From Bacteroidales bacterium (lineage in GTDB: Bacteria > Bacteroidota > Bacteroidia > Bacteroidales > UBA12077): 38,294 nt of DNA. The notes under the pieces were generated by a model. It searched no databases, had not been told where the DNA came from, and saw only the letters and a list, made by a program, of their open reading frames with translations. The position numbers and the translations under genes were made by a program. Numbering within the stretch: position 1 is the first letter of the stretch; each line of letters starts with the position of its first letter. Below are positions 7,934 through 16,514 of this stretch, one piece after another. The stretch is from positions 1-38,294 of the forward strand of contig DMBU01000164.1 in NCBI GenBank assembly GCA_003446015.1, written 5' to 3'.

Positions 7934-8818
7934 TTAAAACCAACTGTCTTTTACTAATTCGGTAATTGTGAATAGTGCAAAAATTACACTCGCAATTCCA
8001 TTTGTTGTAAAAAATGCAAGATTCACTTTACTTAAATCATTGGGTTTAACCAAAGTATGTTGGTAGAAAAGCAGTCCAATAAATAAGCTTGATCCAATCC
8101 AGTAGAGTATTCCAAAATGTTCAATATATCCTGCAAATATTGTTATTGATGCAGAAAGTATATGAATCAGGATTGATGCATTTAAGGCGCCTCTCTTTCC
8201 AAAAAATACGGGGAAAGATTTTAATTCTTCTTCTTTGTCAAAATCCAGATCTTGTAAAGCATAAATAATATCAAAGCCGCTAACCCAAAACAAAACAACA
8301 AATGAATATAAAACCGGCAAAAGATCAAACTTTCCTGTTACTGCCAAATATGCGCCAATAGGTGCCAGGGACAATCCCAAACCTAAAATCAAATGACATA
8401 AAGCAGTAAATTTCTTGGTTAAACTATAGCCCAGAATTATTAATAATGCAACTGGCGATAATTTGAAGGTGAGCTCATTAATAAAATAAGTAGTTGCAAT
8501 AAATAATACCGAATTAATCATTACAAACAATAAGGCCGATTTAGCTCTGATAATACCTGCAGGTATTTCACGTATAGCTGTTCTTGGATTTTTAATATCA
8601 ATTTCACGATCAATAAAGCGATTAAACGCCATAGCTGCATTTCGTGCAAAAATCATACACAAAACAACTAAAATGAATAGTTTCCAGCTAAAAGACGATT
8701 CGGATTGATGTAATGCTAAAAAGTAGCCAATAAAAGCGAATGGCATTGCAAAAATAGTATGGCTAAACTTCACTAATGATAGGTAGTTTTTAACTTTCTT
8801 CTTTGTTTTTTTAATCAT
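7934..8818 (-). CDS. mqnP: UbiA-like polyprenyltransferase of the futalosine menaquinone pathway
   Basis: Integral-membrane prenyltransferase that attaches the polyprenyl tail during menaquinone synthesis. The first Asp-rich motif is NRFIDREID (N66, D70, D74). The second is DIIYALQDLDFD (D183, D190, D194), the YAxQD form typical of the UbiA-like branch found with MqnA-type pathways. There are eight to nine membrane helices over 294 residues. The presence of mqnA at 33.0 kb supports menaquinone rather than ubiquinone, which Bacteroidota do not make. An AGGAG-like stretch abuts the ATG. It starts 12 nt after the terminator of the upstream macro-domain gene. Confidence 0.88.
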   Translation of the reverse strand: MIKKTKKKVKNYLSLVKFSHTIFAMPFAFIGYFLALHQSESSFSWKLFILVVLCMIFARNAAMAFNRFIDREIDIKNPRTAIREIPAGIIRAKSALLFVMINSVLFIATTYFINELTFKLSPVALLIILGYSLTKKFTALCHLILGLGLSLAPIGAYLAVTGKFDLLPVLYSFVVLFWVSGFDIIYALQDLDFDKEEELKSFPVFFGKRGALNASILIHILSASITIFAGYIEHFGILYWIGSSLFIGLLFYQHTLVKPNDLSKVNLAFFTTNGIASVIFALFTITELVKDSWF

Positions 8819-8830
8819 CTCCTATAAATA

Positions 8831-8854
8831 AAAAATGAGCATTTAACATGCTCA
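8831..8854 (-). terminator. Intrinsic terminator after the macro-domain gene
   Basis: A perfect 7-bp stem TGAGCAT/ATGCTCA with a 5-nt loop (8836-8854) is followed on the minus strand by a T-rich tract (8835 downwards). It lies about 24 nt past the macro-domain stop and separates the pheT-macro unit from mqnP. Confidence 0.75.
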
Positions 8855-8877
8855 GTAAGTTCTGGTTTTGCTCTTTG

Positions 8878-9396
8878 TTATTCAAGAGCAAGATTTATGA
8901 GCTTTTCTTTATATATTTCATAGTTTTCATCATCGAAGCATACAAAATATACGTTTTTTATTTTCTTGTTTTGCTTTAAAAAATGGTTTACTGTTCGTAT
9001 TGCAATTCCGGCAGCCATTTCTTTTGGAAAACGATAAACACCGGTACTTAGGTTGGGAAAAGCAACTGAATCAATTTTGTTTTCTAATGCAATTTGCAAA
9101 CTGTTTTTATAACAATGTTCAAGTAATTCTGGTTCATTATTTGTTCCTCCGTGCCATACCGGCCCAACAGTATGTATAACGAATTTAGCCGGTAACAGAT
9201 ATGATCTGGTAATTTTAGCTTCGCCAGTTTCGCAACCATTCAATGTTTTGCACTCATTTAATAGTTCTGGTCCTGCTGCACGATGAATAGCTCCATCTAC
9301 ACCACCACCACCTAATAAAGTTTTATTGGCAGCATTTACGATGGCTCCGACTTCCATTTTTGTTATATCACCTTTTACCAGTTCAATATTTGGCAT
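8878..9396 (-). CDS. Macro-domain O-acetyl-ADP-ribose deacetylase (YmdB-like)
   Basis: Cytosolic macro-domain enzyme, closely like E. coli YmdB, which hydrolyses O-acetyl-ADP-ribose and may remove ADP-ribose from proteins. The single 172-residue domain shows the ADP-ribose site: GDITKMEVGAIVNAAN, then GGGGVDGAIHRAAG, then LSTGVYRFP. N24 and D34 correspond to the catalytic Asn and Asp of YmdB. It lies 46 nt downstream of pheT and is probably its operon partner. No NAD-consuming sirtuin or ADP-ribosyltransferase is nearby. Confidence 0.93.
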   Translation of the reverse strand: MPNIELVKGDITKMEVGAIVNAANKTLLGGGGVDGAIHRAAGPELLNECKTLNGCETGEAKITRSYLLPAKFVIHTVGPVWHGGTNNEPELLEHCYKNSLQIALENKIDSVAFPNLSTGVYRFPKEMAAGIAIRTVNHFLKQNKKIKNVYFVCFDDENYEIYKEKLINLALE

Positions 9397-9399
9397 TTA

Positions 9400-9417
9400 T
9401 TTAGATTTTAGATTTAG
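9400..9417. repeat. Heptamer tandem repeat (TTTAGAT, about 2.6 units)
   Basis: Two perfect TTTAGAT units start at 9400 and 9407, followed by a partial third. They lie immediately upstream of the macro-domain start codon. This is one of six loci with a 7-nt period in the window. Confidence 0.6.
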
Positions 9418-9442
9418 CACAAGTCTGTTTTTTCAACTCTTG

Positions 9443-11890
9443 TTACCTTATTTGAGCTCCAAGTTCTTGTTCGTATACTCTGATAAAGTTATTCATTATT
9501 TTATCAATCTGTTTATCAGTTAGTGTTTTATTCTCGTCTTGCAAAATGAAACTTACTGCATACGATTTTTTATTCGCACCTAATTTTTCTCCTTCAAATA
9601 CATCAAACAGCGATACACTCTTTAAAAGCTTTCTTTCAGATTTATAAGCTAATTCTTTAATTTTTGAAAATTTAAGCTCTTTATCGATTAATAACGCTAA
9701 ATCTCTGCGAACTTCCGGATACTTTGGAATCTCATTATATCGAATGTTATTTTTGGCTGCCGACTTTAACACATTATTCCAGGAGAACTCTGCAAAATAT
9801 ACAGGTGAATCGATATCAAATTCTTTTAGAAGTTTTTTATGTAGCGTTCCGAAATGTACAAGCTGTTTATTACTAAACTCATAACTTAATCCTTCTGCAA
9901 ATATGTCAGAAGAAACTTCATTGCTATTTATTTGATTTAAATCAAAGCCTAATCTCTCAAGAATGTTTTCAACATAAGTTTTTAAATAAAAGAAATTAGT
10001 AGCTTCTTCTTTGATAATCCAGCTTTCGTTTGTTTTGTTTCCTGCAATGAAGATCGCTAAATGCTGTTCTTCATTATATTTCTTAAGTGGATTATCACTT
10101 TCAGAATCGTTTAAATAATAACAATTCCCAAATTCATATAATTTTAAATCGGGATTTCGTCTGTTTCTGTTATAAGCAACTGATTCTAAACCGCCAAACA
10201 ATAATGTTTGTCGCATTACATTTAAATCCTGACTTAAAGGATTGAATATTTTAACAAGATTTTCAGGTTTATATGATTCAAGATTATTATAGTAATCAGC
10301 TTTTGTTAGCGAATTGCACATAATCTCATGAAAACCATTGGCGGTTAAAATATCTGAAATGGTGTTTTGAATTTTTTCTTTATCTGGTTTTTGCGAGTAA
10401 GATAAGCTGGAATTTACATGTTCAGAGATTTCAATATTGTTGTATCCATAAATGCGCAATATTTCTTCAATAACATCGGCTTCACGCAATACATCAACAC
10501 GATAGGTAGGAACCTCAAGATTTAATTTCTCATTATCTTCAGATACTATTTTAATATCTAAGGATTCTAAGATTTTTTTAACCTTCTCTTTTTCAATTTC
10601 TTTTCCGATTAGTCTCTTTAAATTTCTGAATGTTAATTCAACTTTATAATCTTCAACTGGTTTAGGATAAACATCAATTATTTCTGAAGAAATCTCACCT
10701 CCGGCAATTTCTTTAATTAATAATGCAGCACGTTTAAGTGCATAAACAGTTATGTTTGGATCTGATCCACGCTCGAATCTGAACGATGCATCGGTATGCA
10801 ATCCGTGTCGTTTGGCTGTTTTTCGAACATAAACGGGATTGAAATGAGCACTTTCAATAAACACATTTTTTGTATCTTTTGTTACACCCGACTTAATTCC
10901 TCCGAAAACACCAGCAATACACATTCCTTCTTTCTCGTTACAAATCATTAGATCTTCACATGAAAGTTTCCTTTCTTCTTCATCGAGCGTTACAAAAGGA
11001 GTTGCTTCAGCTAAAGTTTTTATGATAACTTTATTTCCTTCGATCTGATCAGCATCAAAAAAGTGTAAAGGCTGACCCGTTTCGTGTAATACAAAATTCG
11101 AAATATCAACCAGATTGTTTATCGGATTTAAACCTATTGCTTTTAATCTGTTTTGCAACCATGCAGGAGATGGACCCACTTTTACATTGGAAACGGTAAC
11201 TCCCGAATATCTTGGACAGGCTTCAGTATTTTCAACAATAATTTCAACAGGAAGATTATTGTTATCTACTTTAAATTGATCAACTGAAGGTTTTAAAAGT
11301 TCAGTTTTTTTAGTCTGACCTAAATAAGCGGCCAGATCACGAGCAGTTCCTATGTGTGAAGCTCCATCAATTCTGTTTGGAGTTAATCCAATTTCAAAGA
11401 CAGTATCCGTTTCTACTTTAAAATATTCTTTTGCAGGCATTCCTGTTTTAGCAGAACTGTCAAGTACCATTATACCTTCATGTGATAAACCCAATCCAAT
11501 TTCATCTTCGGCACAGATCATTCCTTCCGAAGGTTCGCCGCGCATTTTCGCTTTCTTAATGATGAACTCTTCGTTTCCTGAATAAAGTTTAGTCCCGACA
11601 GTTGCTACCACAACTTTCTGACCCTCCGCAACATTAGATGCTCCGCATACAATTGGTAATTTCTCTCCATTTCCTATATGAACCATTGTGACCGAAAGTT
11701 TATCTGCATCCGGATGTTTTTTGCAAGAAACAACTTCTCCAATAACCAATCCTTCTAATCCTCCTTTAACTGATTCGAAGTGCTCCGTTCCTTCAACCTC
11801 AAGTCCGGTGTTTGTAAGTATTTTAGATATTTCTTCGACCGATAATTCGGTATTGATATAAGTCTTAAGCCAGTTGTACGATATTTTCAT
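9443..11890 (-). CDS. pheT: Phenylalanine-tRNA ligase beta subunit
   Basis: Large subunit of the cytosolic alpha2-beta2 PheRS. The 815 residues have the full bacterial domain order: N-terminal EMAP/OB tRNA-binding domain (about 40-150, with KKHPDADKLSV), B3/B4 editing region (about 210-380, with HETGQPLHFFDAD), B5 domain (about 405-475), catalytic-like core (about 490-700) and C-terminal FDX-ACB anticodon-binding domain (about 720-815, with YPEVRRDLALLID). The start MKISYNWLKTYI is the family norm. pheS is not in the window, as is common where the subunits are unlinked. A minus-strand -7 match (11927-11934) lies upstream. Confidence 0.97.
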   Translation of the reverse strand: MKISYNWLKTYINTELSVEEISKILTNTGLEVEGTEHFESVKGGLEGLVIGEVVSCKKHPDADKLSVTMVHIGNGEKLPIVCGASNVAEGQKVVVATVGTKLYSGNEEFIIKKAKMRGEPSEGMICAEDEIGLGLSHEGIMVLDSSAKTGMPAKEYFKVETDTVFEIGLTPNRIDGASHIGTARDLAAYLGQTKKTELLKPSVDQFKVDNNNLPVEIIVENTEACPRYSGVTVSNVKVGPSPAWLQNRLKAIGLNPINNLVDISNFVLHETGQPLHFFDADQIEGNKVIIKTLAEATPFVTLDEEERKLSCEDLMICNEKEGMCIAGVFGGIKSGVTKDTKNVFIESAHFNPVYVRKTAKRHGLHTDASFRFERGSDPNITVYALKRAALLIKEIAGGEISSEIIDVYPKPVEDYKVELTFRNLKRLIGKEIEKEKVKKILESLDIKIVSEDNEKLNLEVPTYRVDVLREADVIEEILRIYGYNNIEISEHVNSSLSYSQKPDKEKIQNTISDILTANGFHEIMCNSLTKADYYNNLESYKPENLVKIFNPLSQDLNVMRQTLLFGGLESVAYNRNRRNPDLKLYEFGNCYYLNDSESDNPLKKYNEEQHLAIFIAGNKTNESWIIKEEATNFFYLKTYVENILERLGFDLNQINSNEVSSDIFAEGLSYEFSNKQLVHFGTLHKKLLKEFDIDSPVYFAEFSWNNVLKSAAKNNIRYNEIPKYPEVRRDLALLIDKELKFSKIKELAYKSERKLLKSVSLFDVFEGEKLGANKKSYAVSFILQDENKTLTDKQIDKIMNNFIRVYEQELGAQIR

Positions 11891-12253
11891 GATAAATTAT
11901 TTGTCTGATTGCAATAAAGCGAAATGCAAAAATATAAAAAAATGAGCAGGATTTTGTAATAGTTTGGAGTTTATAGTATGATCTTTAATCTAATGTTGTT
12001 TGGGGTCGCAAATTTTGGTATGTAGACATTCTTGATCTCGAAAATTATTATAAATAAAAGAGTATTATTTTCTTCTTTTTTAGTAATGTTTATTCTCAAT
12101 TTTTTTAACAAAATTGATTCTAGATTAATACCGAAAACCTGCATTTTGATCGAGTAAAATAGCCAATTTGTCTATTGGTTTATACCATTAAATCATGCGC
12201 TACGTATTTATTGTAAAAACAATGAATTAATAACAAAATTAATATTTAAGGAT
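11891..12253. other. Intergenic region without a gene
   Basis: This 363-bp AT-rich stretch lies between the divergent pheT and STAS-like genes. On the minus strand TATTTTTG (11927-11934) fits the -7 consensus, but the -33 position is poor (TTAC). No open frame with coding character, repeat or strong hairpin was seen. Confidence 0.5.
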
Positions 12254-12661
12254 ATGATATATTTTAATAACCAAAAGGCTTGTGTAATTTATTTAAAGCA
12301 AAAAAACACTGCTTATATAGCTGTTGACGGATTTGTTGATTCAATATCGGTTAGAAAATTGATGATAAAAATCCTTGAATTAAGTTTAAAGACTAATGTG
12401 AAATACTTGTTAGTTGATACATTAAAATTAGAGATAATAAGAGATGATGATATTAAATGGATTCTTCAGGAAATTTATCCTGGTTTTAAATTAGCTCCTC
12501 TAAAAAGAATTGCTTATGTCAAACCTGAAAATGTTTTTGGAGTAAATTCAGTTAAAAAATTAATTCCACAAAATACATTAAAGGAATTTAAAGAGTTCTT
12601 AAGTATTGAGGAGGCTGAAAAGTGGATCTTTAAAAGCGCAAATAGTAAAGCTTTAGTGTAA
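12254..12661 (+). CDS. STAS/SpoIIAA-like protein, unknown function
   Basis: Soluble 135-residue protein with the alternating strand/helix layout of SpoIIAA/STAS-like folds. It has a strand pair (CVIYLKQKNTAYIAVDGFVD), a helix, a strand ending KYLLVDTLKLE, then KRIAYVKPENVFGVNSV and a C-terminal helix with IEEAEKWIF. The order resembles the SpoIIAA-like group in which the last segment reads like F-x-S-x-EEAxxWL. Such proteins often sense or scaffold signalling in Bacteroidota. It precedes a DUF169 remnant and the LytTR regulator. No clean promoter was found. The family assignment is by pattern only. Confidence 0.55.
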   Translation: MIYFNNQKACVIYLKQKNTAYIAVDGFVDSISVRKLMIKILELSLKTNVKYLLVDTLKLEIIRDDDIKWILQEIYPGFKLAPLKRIAYVKPENVFGVNSVKKLIPQNTLKEFKEFLSIEEAEKWIFKSANSKALV

Positions 12662-12680
12662 TAATTATGCCTAATAGGAT

Positions 12681-12947
12681 GTGTATGCATGTTTTCGTTT
12701 TACAAAAAAGTGGTTAAAAGGCGAGATTGTTGTTTTAACAAAAGAAAACTTTGGTTGTGGAGGTGCTTCTAATCATTTGTTTAGGCATCCAAAACGTTCG
12801 CATAAAGATTTTATTAATTTTCGTACTAAAGACGAAGAATTAAAAGCAAACCACGATTTAATGGAAGATTGGGTGAGTCACACAAAATTGTACCAACCTG
12901 AAAATGACTATTCAATTTATGGCCCATTGAAAATGTTAGTTAGATAA
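12681..12947 (+). pseudogene. Remnant of a DUF169-family gene
   Basis: An 88-codon frame opening with GTG contains KGEIVVLTKENFGCGGA and a later NDYSIYGPLK. These look like the middle of DUF169 proteins, where Cys-Gly-Gly follows the ENFG turn. Full DUF169 proteins are about 200-250 residues. Here the N-terminal part is cut by an in-frame TAG just upstream (12675), and the C-terminal half is absent. It may be a decayed leftover between the STAS-like gene and the LytTR gene. The DUF169 link is from memory of the motif. A genuine small protein is the alternative. Confidence 0.45.
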
Positions 12948-12970
12948 AAACTATTAAATCGGTATGCATC

Positions 12971-13002
12971 ATTGAAAGTCCCTAATCTTTTCTTTAACTT
13001 TA
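12971..13002 (+). promoter_or_regulatory. Candidate promoter of the LytTR gene
   Basis: ATTG (12971-12974) and TAACTTTA (12995-13002) are separated by 20 nt, each one mismatch from the Bacteroidota consensus. The start codon lies only 13 nt beyond the -7 box, giving a very short leader. Confidence 0.4.
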
Positions 13003-13014
13003 GCAAAAAAATGG

Positions 13015-13866
13015 ATGGAAAGGGAGACCCAAATAAAAGATTCTTTTAAAAATGAACTGCTAATATTGTTCTTTATTAGTGTCGGGGTTTTTCTTTTCAT
13101 TTTATTTTTTCAGCCTTTTCCTCTCGATAAACTGGATTATAACGAAAGACTTCTTTATGTAACCGGATTTGGGGGAATTACTTTTCTTTGGGGCTACATT
13201 GTTATCGTTTTTACACCTGTTTTAAGTCCAAAATGGTATAAGAAAAACAAAGAGGAGAATGGCCCTTCATTTATTCTTAGTATTATTTTACTTGTATTAA
13301 CAGTTACATCTTTTGCCTTTTATATCCGTTATGTTGGGAAAACCTACCTATCGCTGTATATCATGTTTAAAACTTTATTGGTATGTCTTTTACCTGTTAT
13401 TATATTGGCAATACTCTACAAAAATAAATCACTTGAAAGGATAATAGAGATTTTACAAATTCAAAACAAATTGTATCTACTTAAAATAAAGGAATATGAA
13501 TTATCTGCTGAAGATGAAAAGCTTGATATCTATTCGGATAATAAAACGGATAAACTAAGCTTAAAATATAGAAACCTTGTTTTGATAAAATCCGCAGATA
13601 ATTATATTGAGATTTATTTTCTGGAAAATGATCAGGTAGAAAAAAAATTACTGCGAAATACACTTAAAAATATTGAGGAAGAGTTAGCACATAGAAAAAG
13701 TTTTATTCGTTGTCATCGTACAAGCATTATTAATGTTTTTTATATAGATAAATTAGTAAAAAGTTATAGTGGTTACAGTTTAAAAATGAGTTGTTTTGAA
13801 GATGAGATTCCTGTTTCCAGGAAATATTTAATGCAAGTTAAAGAAGCAATTAGCTCTTTCGAATAG
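13015..13866 (+). CDS. Membrane-bound LytTR transcriptional regulator
   Basis: Membrane-anchored DNA-binding protein. The first 130 residues of 283 contain four hydrophobic segments. A short helical linker follows (LERIIEILQIQNKLYLLKIK), then a C-terminal LytTR domain (about 178-280) with SADNYIEIYF, the KSFIRCHRTSIINV core and the PVSRKYL recognition region. No receiver domain is present, so activity is probably controlled from the membrane. A run of direct repeats spaced 20-21 bp (13899-13956) lies between it and the downstream methyltransferase, fitting LytTR-type binding. It may regulate the downstream lipid-modification genes or itself. Confidence 0.88.
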   Translation: MERETQIKDSFKNELLILFFISVGVFLFILFFQPFPLDKLDYNERLLYVTGFGGITFLWGYIVIVFTPVLSPKWYKKNKEENGPSFILSIILLVLTVTSFAFYIRYVGKTYLSLYIMFKTLLVCLLPVIILAILYKNKSLERIIEILQIQNKLYLLKIKEYELSAEDEKLDIYSDNKTDKLSLKYRNLVLIKSADNYIEIYFLENDQVEKKLLRNTLKNIEEELAHRKSFIRCHRTSIINVFYIDKLVKSYSGYSLKMSCFEDEIPVSRKYLMQVKEAISSFE

Positions 13867-13898
13867 GAGGTTAACCATCCCTAAAAAACCTCATTCGC

Positions 13899-13956
13899 CC
13901 CATTTATGTTTTATTACTCCCATTCCCTGTGTTATACAGCCCATTTGTTTTTAAAA
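13899..13956 (+). promoter_or_regulatory. Three phased direct repeats, candidate LytTR binding sites
   Basis: CCCATTT/C occurs at 13899, 13919 and 13940, spaced 20 and 21 bp, with partial agreement further downstream (TGTTTTA-like). A weaker TTCATTT lies at 13959. Direct repeats spaced two helical turns are the usual LytTR operator layout. They sit between the LytTR gene and the methyltransferase start. Confidence 0.45.
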
Positions 13957-14003
13957 CCTTCATTTGGGGTGTAACTTGCTATCATATAAAATAAGAAGGA
14001 ACC

Positions 14004-14825
14004 ATGACAAACTTTGTAGATAACTATTGCGAATTTCCTGCAGTATTGCGCAGGCCAATGTGGAGAATCTGGCATAATCTTTTAAATCGATTTGTAAAAG
14101 ATAGTACTGTAAATTTTATGAATTACGGATATGCAGGACTAAATGGAGATCAACCCATAGAATTGGAAAAAATTGATGAGTCGGATCGTTATTGTATTCA
14201 ACTTTACGATCATGTTGTACGAAGCGTAAAGCTTGAAGATAAAAAAGTTTTAGAAGTGGGATCCGGACGAGGAGGTGGAGCTCATTACATTGCCCGTTAC
14301 TATAAACCTAAAAAATATACCGGTGTTGATATTTCATCGGGTGTTATTAAATTCTGTAATAGAGAGTACAAGGTTCCGGGATTATCTTTTGTTGAAGGCA
14401 GGGCAGAAAAAATACCATTTGATGCAGAAAGTTATGATGCAGTTGTTAATGTTGAATCGGCGCGTTGTTACACTAATTTAAATACTTTCTTTAGGGAAGT
14501 TCACCGAATTCTGCATCCTGACGGACATTTCTTATTTGCAGATATGATTGAGAAATCGGAAGTAGAAGATATTCGAAATAAACTTCATGCTTGTGGTTTT
14601 AAAACATTAAAAGAAACTGAAATTACGCAAAATGTAGCTAAAGGACTTGATCTGGATACTCATCGAAGAGAAATGTTGATCAATAAAAAAATTCCCAGAA
14701 TTTTGAAATCGTTATTTGAAAAATTTGCCGGAACCAAAGGATCAACACGTTACGAATCATTTAATAATGGCAAATTCCAATATTGGAGCTTTGTTTTAAC
14801 AAAAGATATGGCTTACTCATTTTAA
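14004..14825 (+). CDS. Class I SAM-dependent methyltransferase, lipid-type
   Basis: Methyltransferase of 273 residues with motif I VLEVGSGRGGG (82-92), an acidic residue ending strand 2 (YTGVDIS), SYDAVVNVESA as motif II and a HRILHPDGHFLFADM post-motif. The N-terminal MNYGYAGLN and C-terminal NGKFQYWSF resemble the mycobacterial phthiotriol/glycolipid methyltransferase type, so a hydrophobic or lipid substrate is plausible but unproven. AAGGA four nucleotides before ATG supports the start. It follows the LytTR gene and its repeat array and precedes the fatty-acid desaturase by 86 nt. A cotranscribed lipid-modification pair is inferred. Confidence 0.85.
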   Translation: MTNFVDNYCEFPAVLRRPMWRIWHNLLNRFVKDSTVNFMNYGYAGLNGDQPIELEKIDESDRYCIQLYDHVVRSVKLEDKKVLEVGSGRGGGAHYIARYYKPKKYTGVDISSGVIKFCNREYKVPGLSFVEGRAEKIPFDAESYDAVVNVESARCYTNLNTFFREVHRILHPDGHFLFADMIEKSEVEDIRNKLHACGFKTLKETEITQNVAKGLDLDTHRREMLINKKIPRILKSLFEKFAGTKGSTRYESFNNGKFQYWSFVLTKDMAYSF

Positions 14826-14911
14826 TTTACCATTATTGAACTTTAATCCATATAAGGTGTTTCCAACAAATACCAGTTTATAAGATAATTAGAAATTGAA
14901 ATTATAGTAAA

Positions 14912-16024
14912 ATGTTAATGAATAGAATGGAAAAAAATAAAATAAAATATGCATCTCAACATAAAAAGGAATTTATCATTGAGTTAAGAGAAAAGGTGTC
15001 AGGTTATTTTGAAACTAATCGCATTTCTGAATACGGAAACCTGAATCTGGTATTCAAAACAATTTTCATGATTACTCTTTATCTTACTCCATATTTTTTG
15101 ATGATTACAGGAGTGGTAAATTCATTTTTCGCTGTGTTTATGTTGTGGATAATTATGGGTTTAGGGAAAGCAGGTGTTGGGATGGCTGTAATGCACGATG
15201 CTAATCATCGTTCATATTCAAAAAATCAGCTAATTAACAAATGGATGGGGAATACTCTATATTTGTTGGGAGGTTCTCCTTTCACATGGCAACATCAGCA
15301 TAATACCTTGCATCATGGATTCACTAATATTGATGGACATGATGAAGATATTGACCCGGGTTCTGTTTTAAGATTTTCTCCCCATAAACCCTTACTTAAA
15401 ATGCATAAATACCAACACATTTACGCATGGGTTTTTTATGGTTTAATGACCATGCTATGGATAACCACAAAAGATTTTAGACAATTGTTCAAATATAAAA
15501 AAGAAGGTGTAACATTAAGCAATACTAATTCTTATAATCAAATCTTAGCATCCTTGATCATATCTAAAATAGTTTACTATGCCATTTTCATGATAATACC
15601 AATGATTTTCTTGCCTTTAGCCTGGTATTGGATTATTCTCTTTTTTATTGCTATGCACTTTACCAGTGGATTTATATTAACTATAATTTTCCAAACAGCT
15701 CATGTTGTGCCAACTTCGGAATATCCATTGCCCGATAAGAATGGTACTTTAGAAAATAATTGGGCTGTGCATCAACTTTACACAACCTCTGATTATTCTC
15801 CTAAAAATAAAATATTTTCATGGTTTATTGGAGGGCTGAATTATCAGGTCGAACATCACTTATTCCCAAATATTAGTCATGTTCATTATCGTAAAATATC
15901 GGTCATTGTTAAAGAAATGGCACATAAATACAATTTACCTTACCATGTTCAGCCAGGATTTTTAAGAGCCTTACGGGAGCATGCCAGAATGTTAAAGAAA
16001 CTGGGTAGAGTTTATGCTACTTAA
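14912..16024 (+). CDS. Membrane fatty-acid desaturase
   Basis: Di-iron acyl desaturase that introduces a double bond into membrane-lipid or CoA-linked fatty acids. All three histidine boxes are present: HDANH (95-99), HNTLHH (130-135) and QVEHH (312-316). The QxEHH form is typical of front-end/delta-6-like desaturases, but no cytochrome b5 domain is fused (370 residues). Hydrophobic segments flank the boxes (about 50-92 and 205-260). In-frame ATGs at 14918 and 14927 are alternative starts. Its 3' end overlaps the convergent cold-shock gene by 8 bp. Neighbouring cold-shock genes suggest a role in membrane fluidity at low temperature. Confidence 0.92.
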   Translation: MLMNRMEKNKIKYASQHKKEFIIELREKVSGYFETNRISEYGNLNLVFKTIFMITLYLTPYFLMITGVVNSFFAVFMLWIIMGLGKAGVGMAVMHDANHRSYSKNQLINKWMGNTLYLLGGSPFTWQHQHNTLHHGFTNIDGHDEDIDPGSVLRFSPHKPLLKMHKYQHIYAWVFYGLMTMLWITTKDFRQLFKYKKEGVTLSNTNSYNQILASLIISKIVYYAIFMIIPMIFLPLAWYWIILFFIAMHFTSGFILTIIFQTAHVVPTSEYPLPDKNGTLENNWAVHQLYTTSDYSPKNKIFSWFIGGLNYQVEHHLFPNISHVHYRKISVIVKEMAHKYNLPYHVQPGFLRALREHARMLKKLGRVYAT

Positions 16025-16469
16025 AAAGCTTTACTTTAATTGCTGCTAATCCTTTTTGACCTCTTTCAACTTCGAAGCTAACCATGTTACCTTCTTTTAT
16101 TTCTTCAAGAAGATTGTTAACATGGACAAATACACTTTCTTTGGTTTCAGAGTCTTTTATAAATCCATATCCTTTTGATTCGTTAAAAAAAGCAACAACG
16201 CCTTTTCTAACAGGATCTTCTTGTTGCGAAGGATCACTTTTGGGTACACCTAATTCAATGTCTTCTAGTTTTACCTTTTTCTTTTTGGTTGGATCAGGAG
16301 GAGTAGAAGTTATCATGCCATTTTCATCAACATAAGCAATCATATCGTCAAGGCTACTTTTTGTTTCATTTTCTTTCCTGGCAATTCTCTTCTTTTCCTT
16401 ATCCTTTCTCTTTTTTTCTTTTTTGCTTCTTACTTCTTTCTTGTTAAAAGTCTCTTGTGATCTACCCAT
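16017..16469 (-). CDS. Cold-shock-domain protein with basic N-terminal extension
   Basis: Nucleic-acid-binding protein of 150 residues. The first 80 are a highly charged, Lys/Glu-rich, probably disordered tail (KKEKKRKDKEKKRIARKENE). The last 65 form a cold-shock domain with RNP1 KGYGFI and RNP2 VFVHV. Classical CspA is about 66 residues, so the tail is an added RNA- or ribosome-interaction region. It is last in a minus-strand run (RRM, CspA, sigma factor, this gene) with a 45-nt gap from the sigma gene. Its end overlaps the desaturase end tail-to-tail. Confidence 0.92.
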   Translation of the reverse strand: MGRSQETFNKKEVRSKKEKKRKDKEKKRIARKENETKSSLDDMIAYVDENGMITSTPPDPTKKKKVKLEDIELGVPKSDPSQQEDPVRKGVVAFFNESKGYGFIKDSETKESVFVHVNNLLEEIKEGNMVSFEVERGQKGLAAIKVKLFK

Positions 16470-16514
16470 AAATTATAATTGTTTTTATTAATTGTATTTA
16501 TCTTAAAGTTTATA

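Noticed and set aside
13869..13876. GGTTAACC palindrome after the LytTR gene
   Set aside because: An isolated 8-bp palindrome is expected by chance, and it is not part of the phased CCCATTT repeats.
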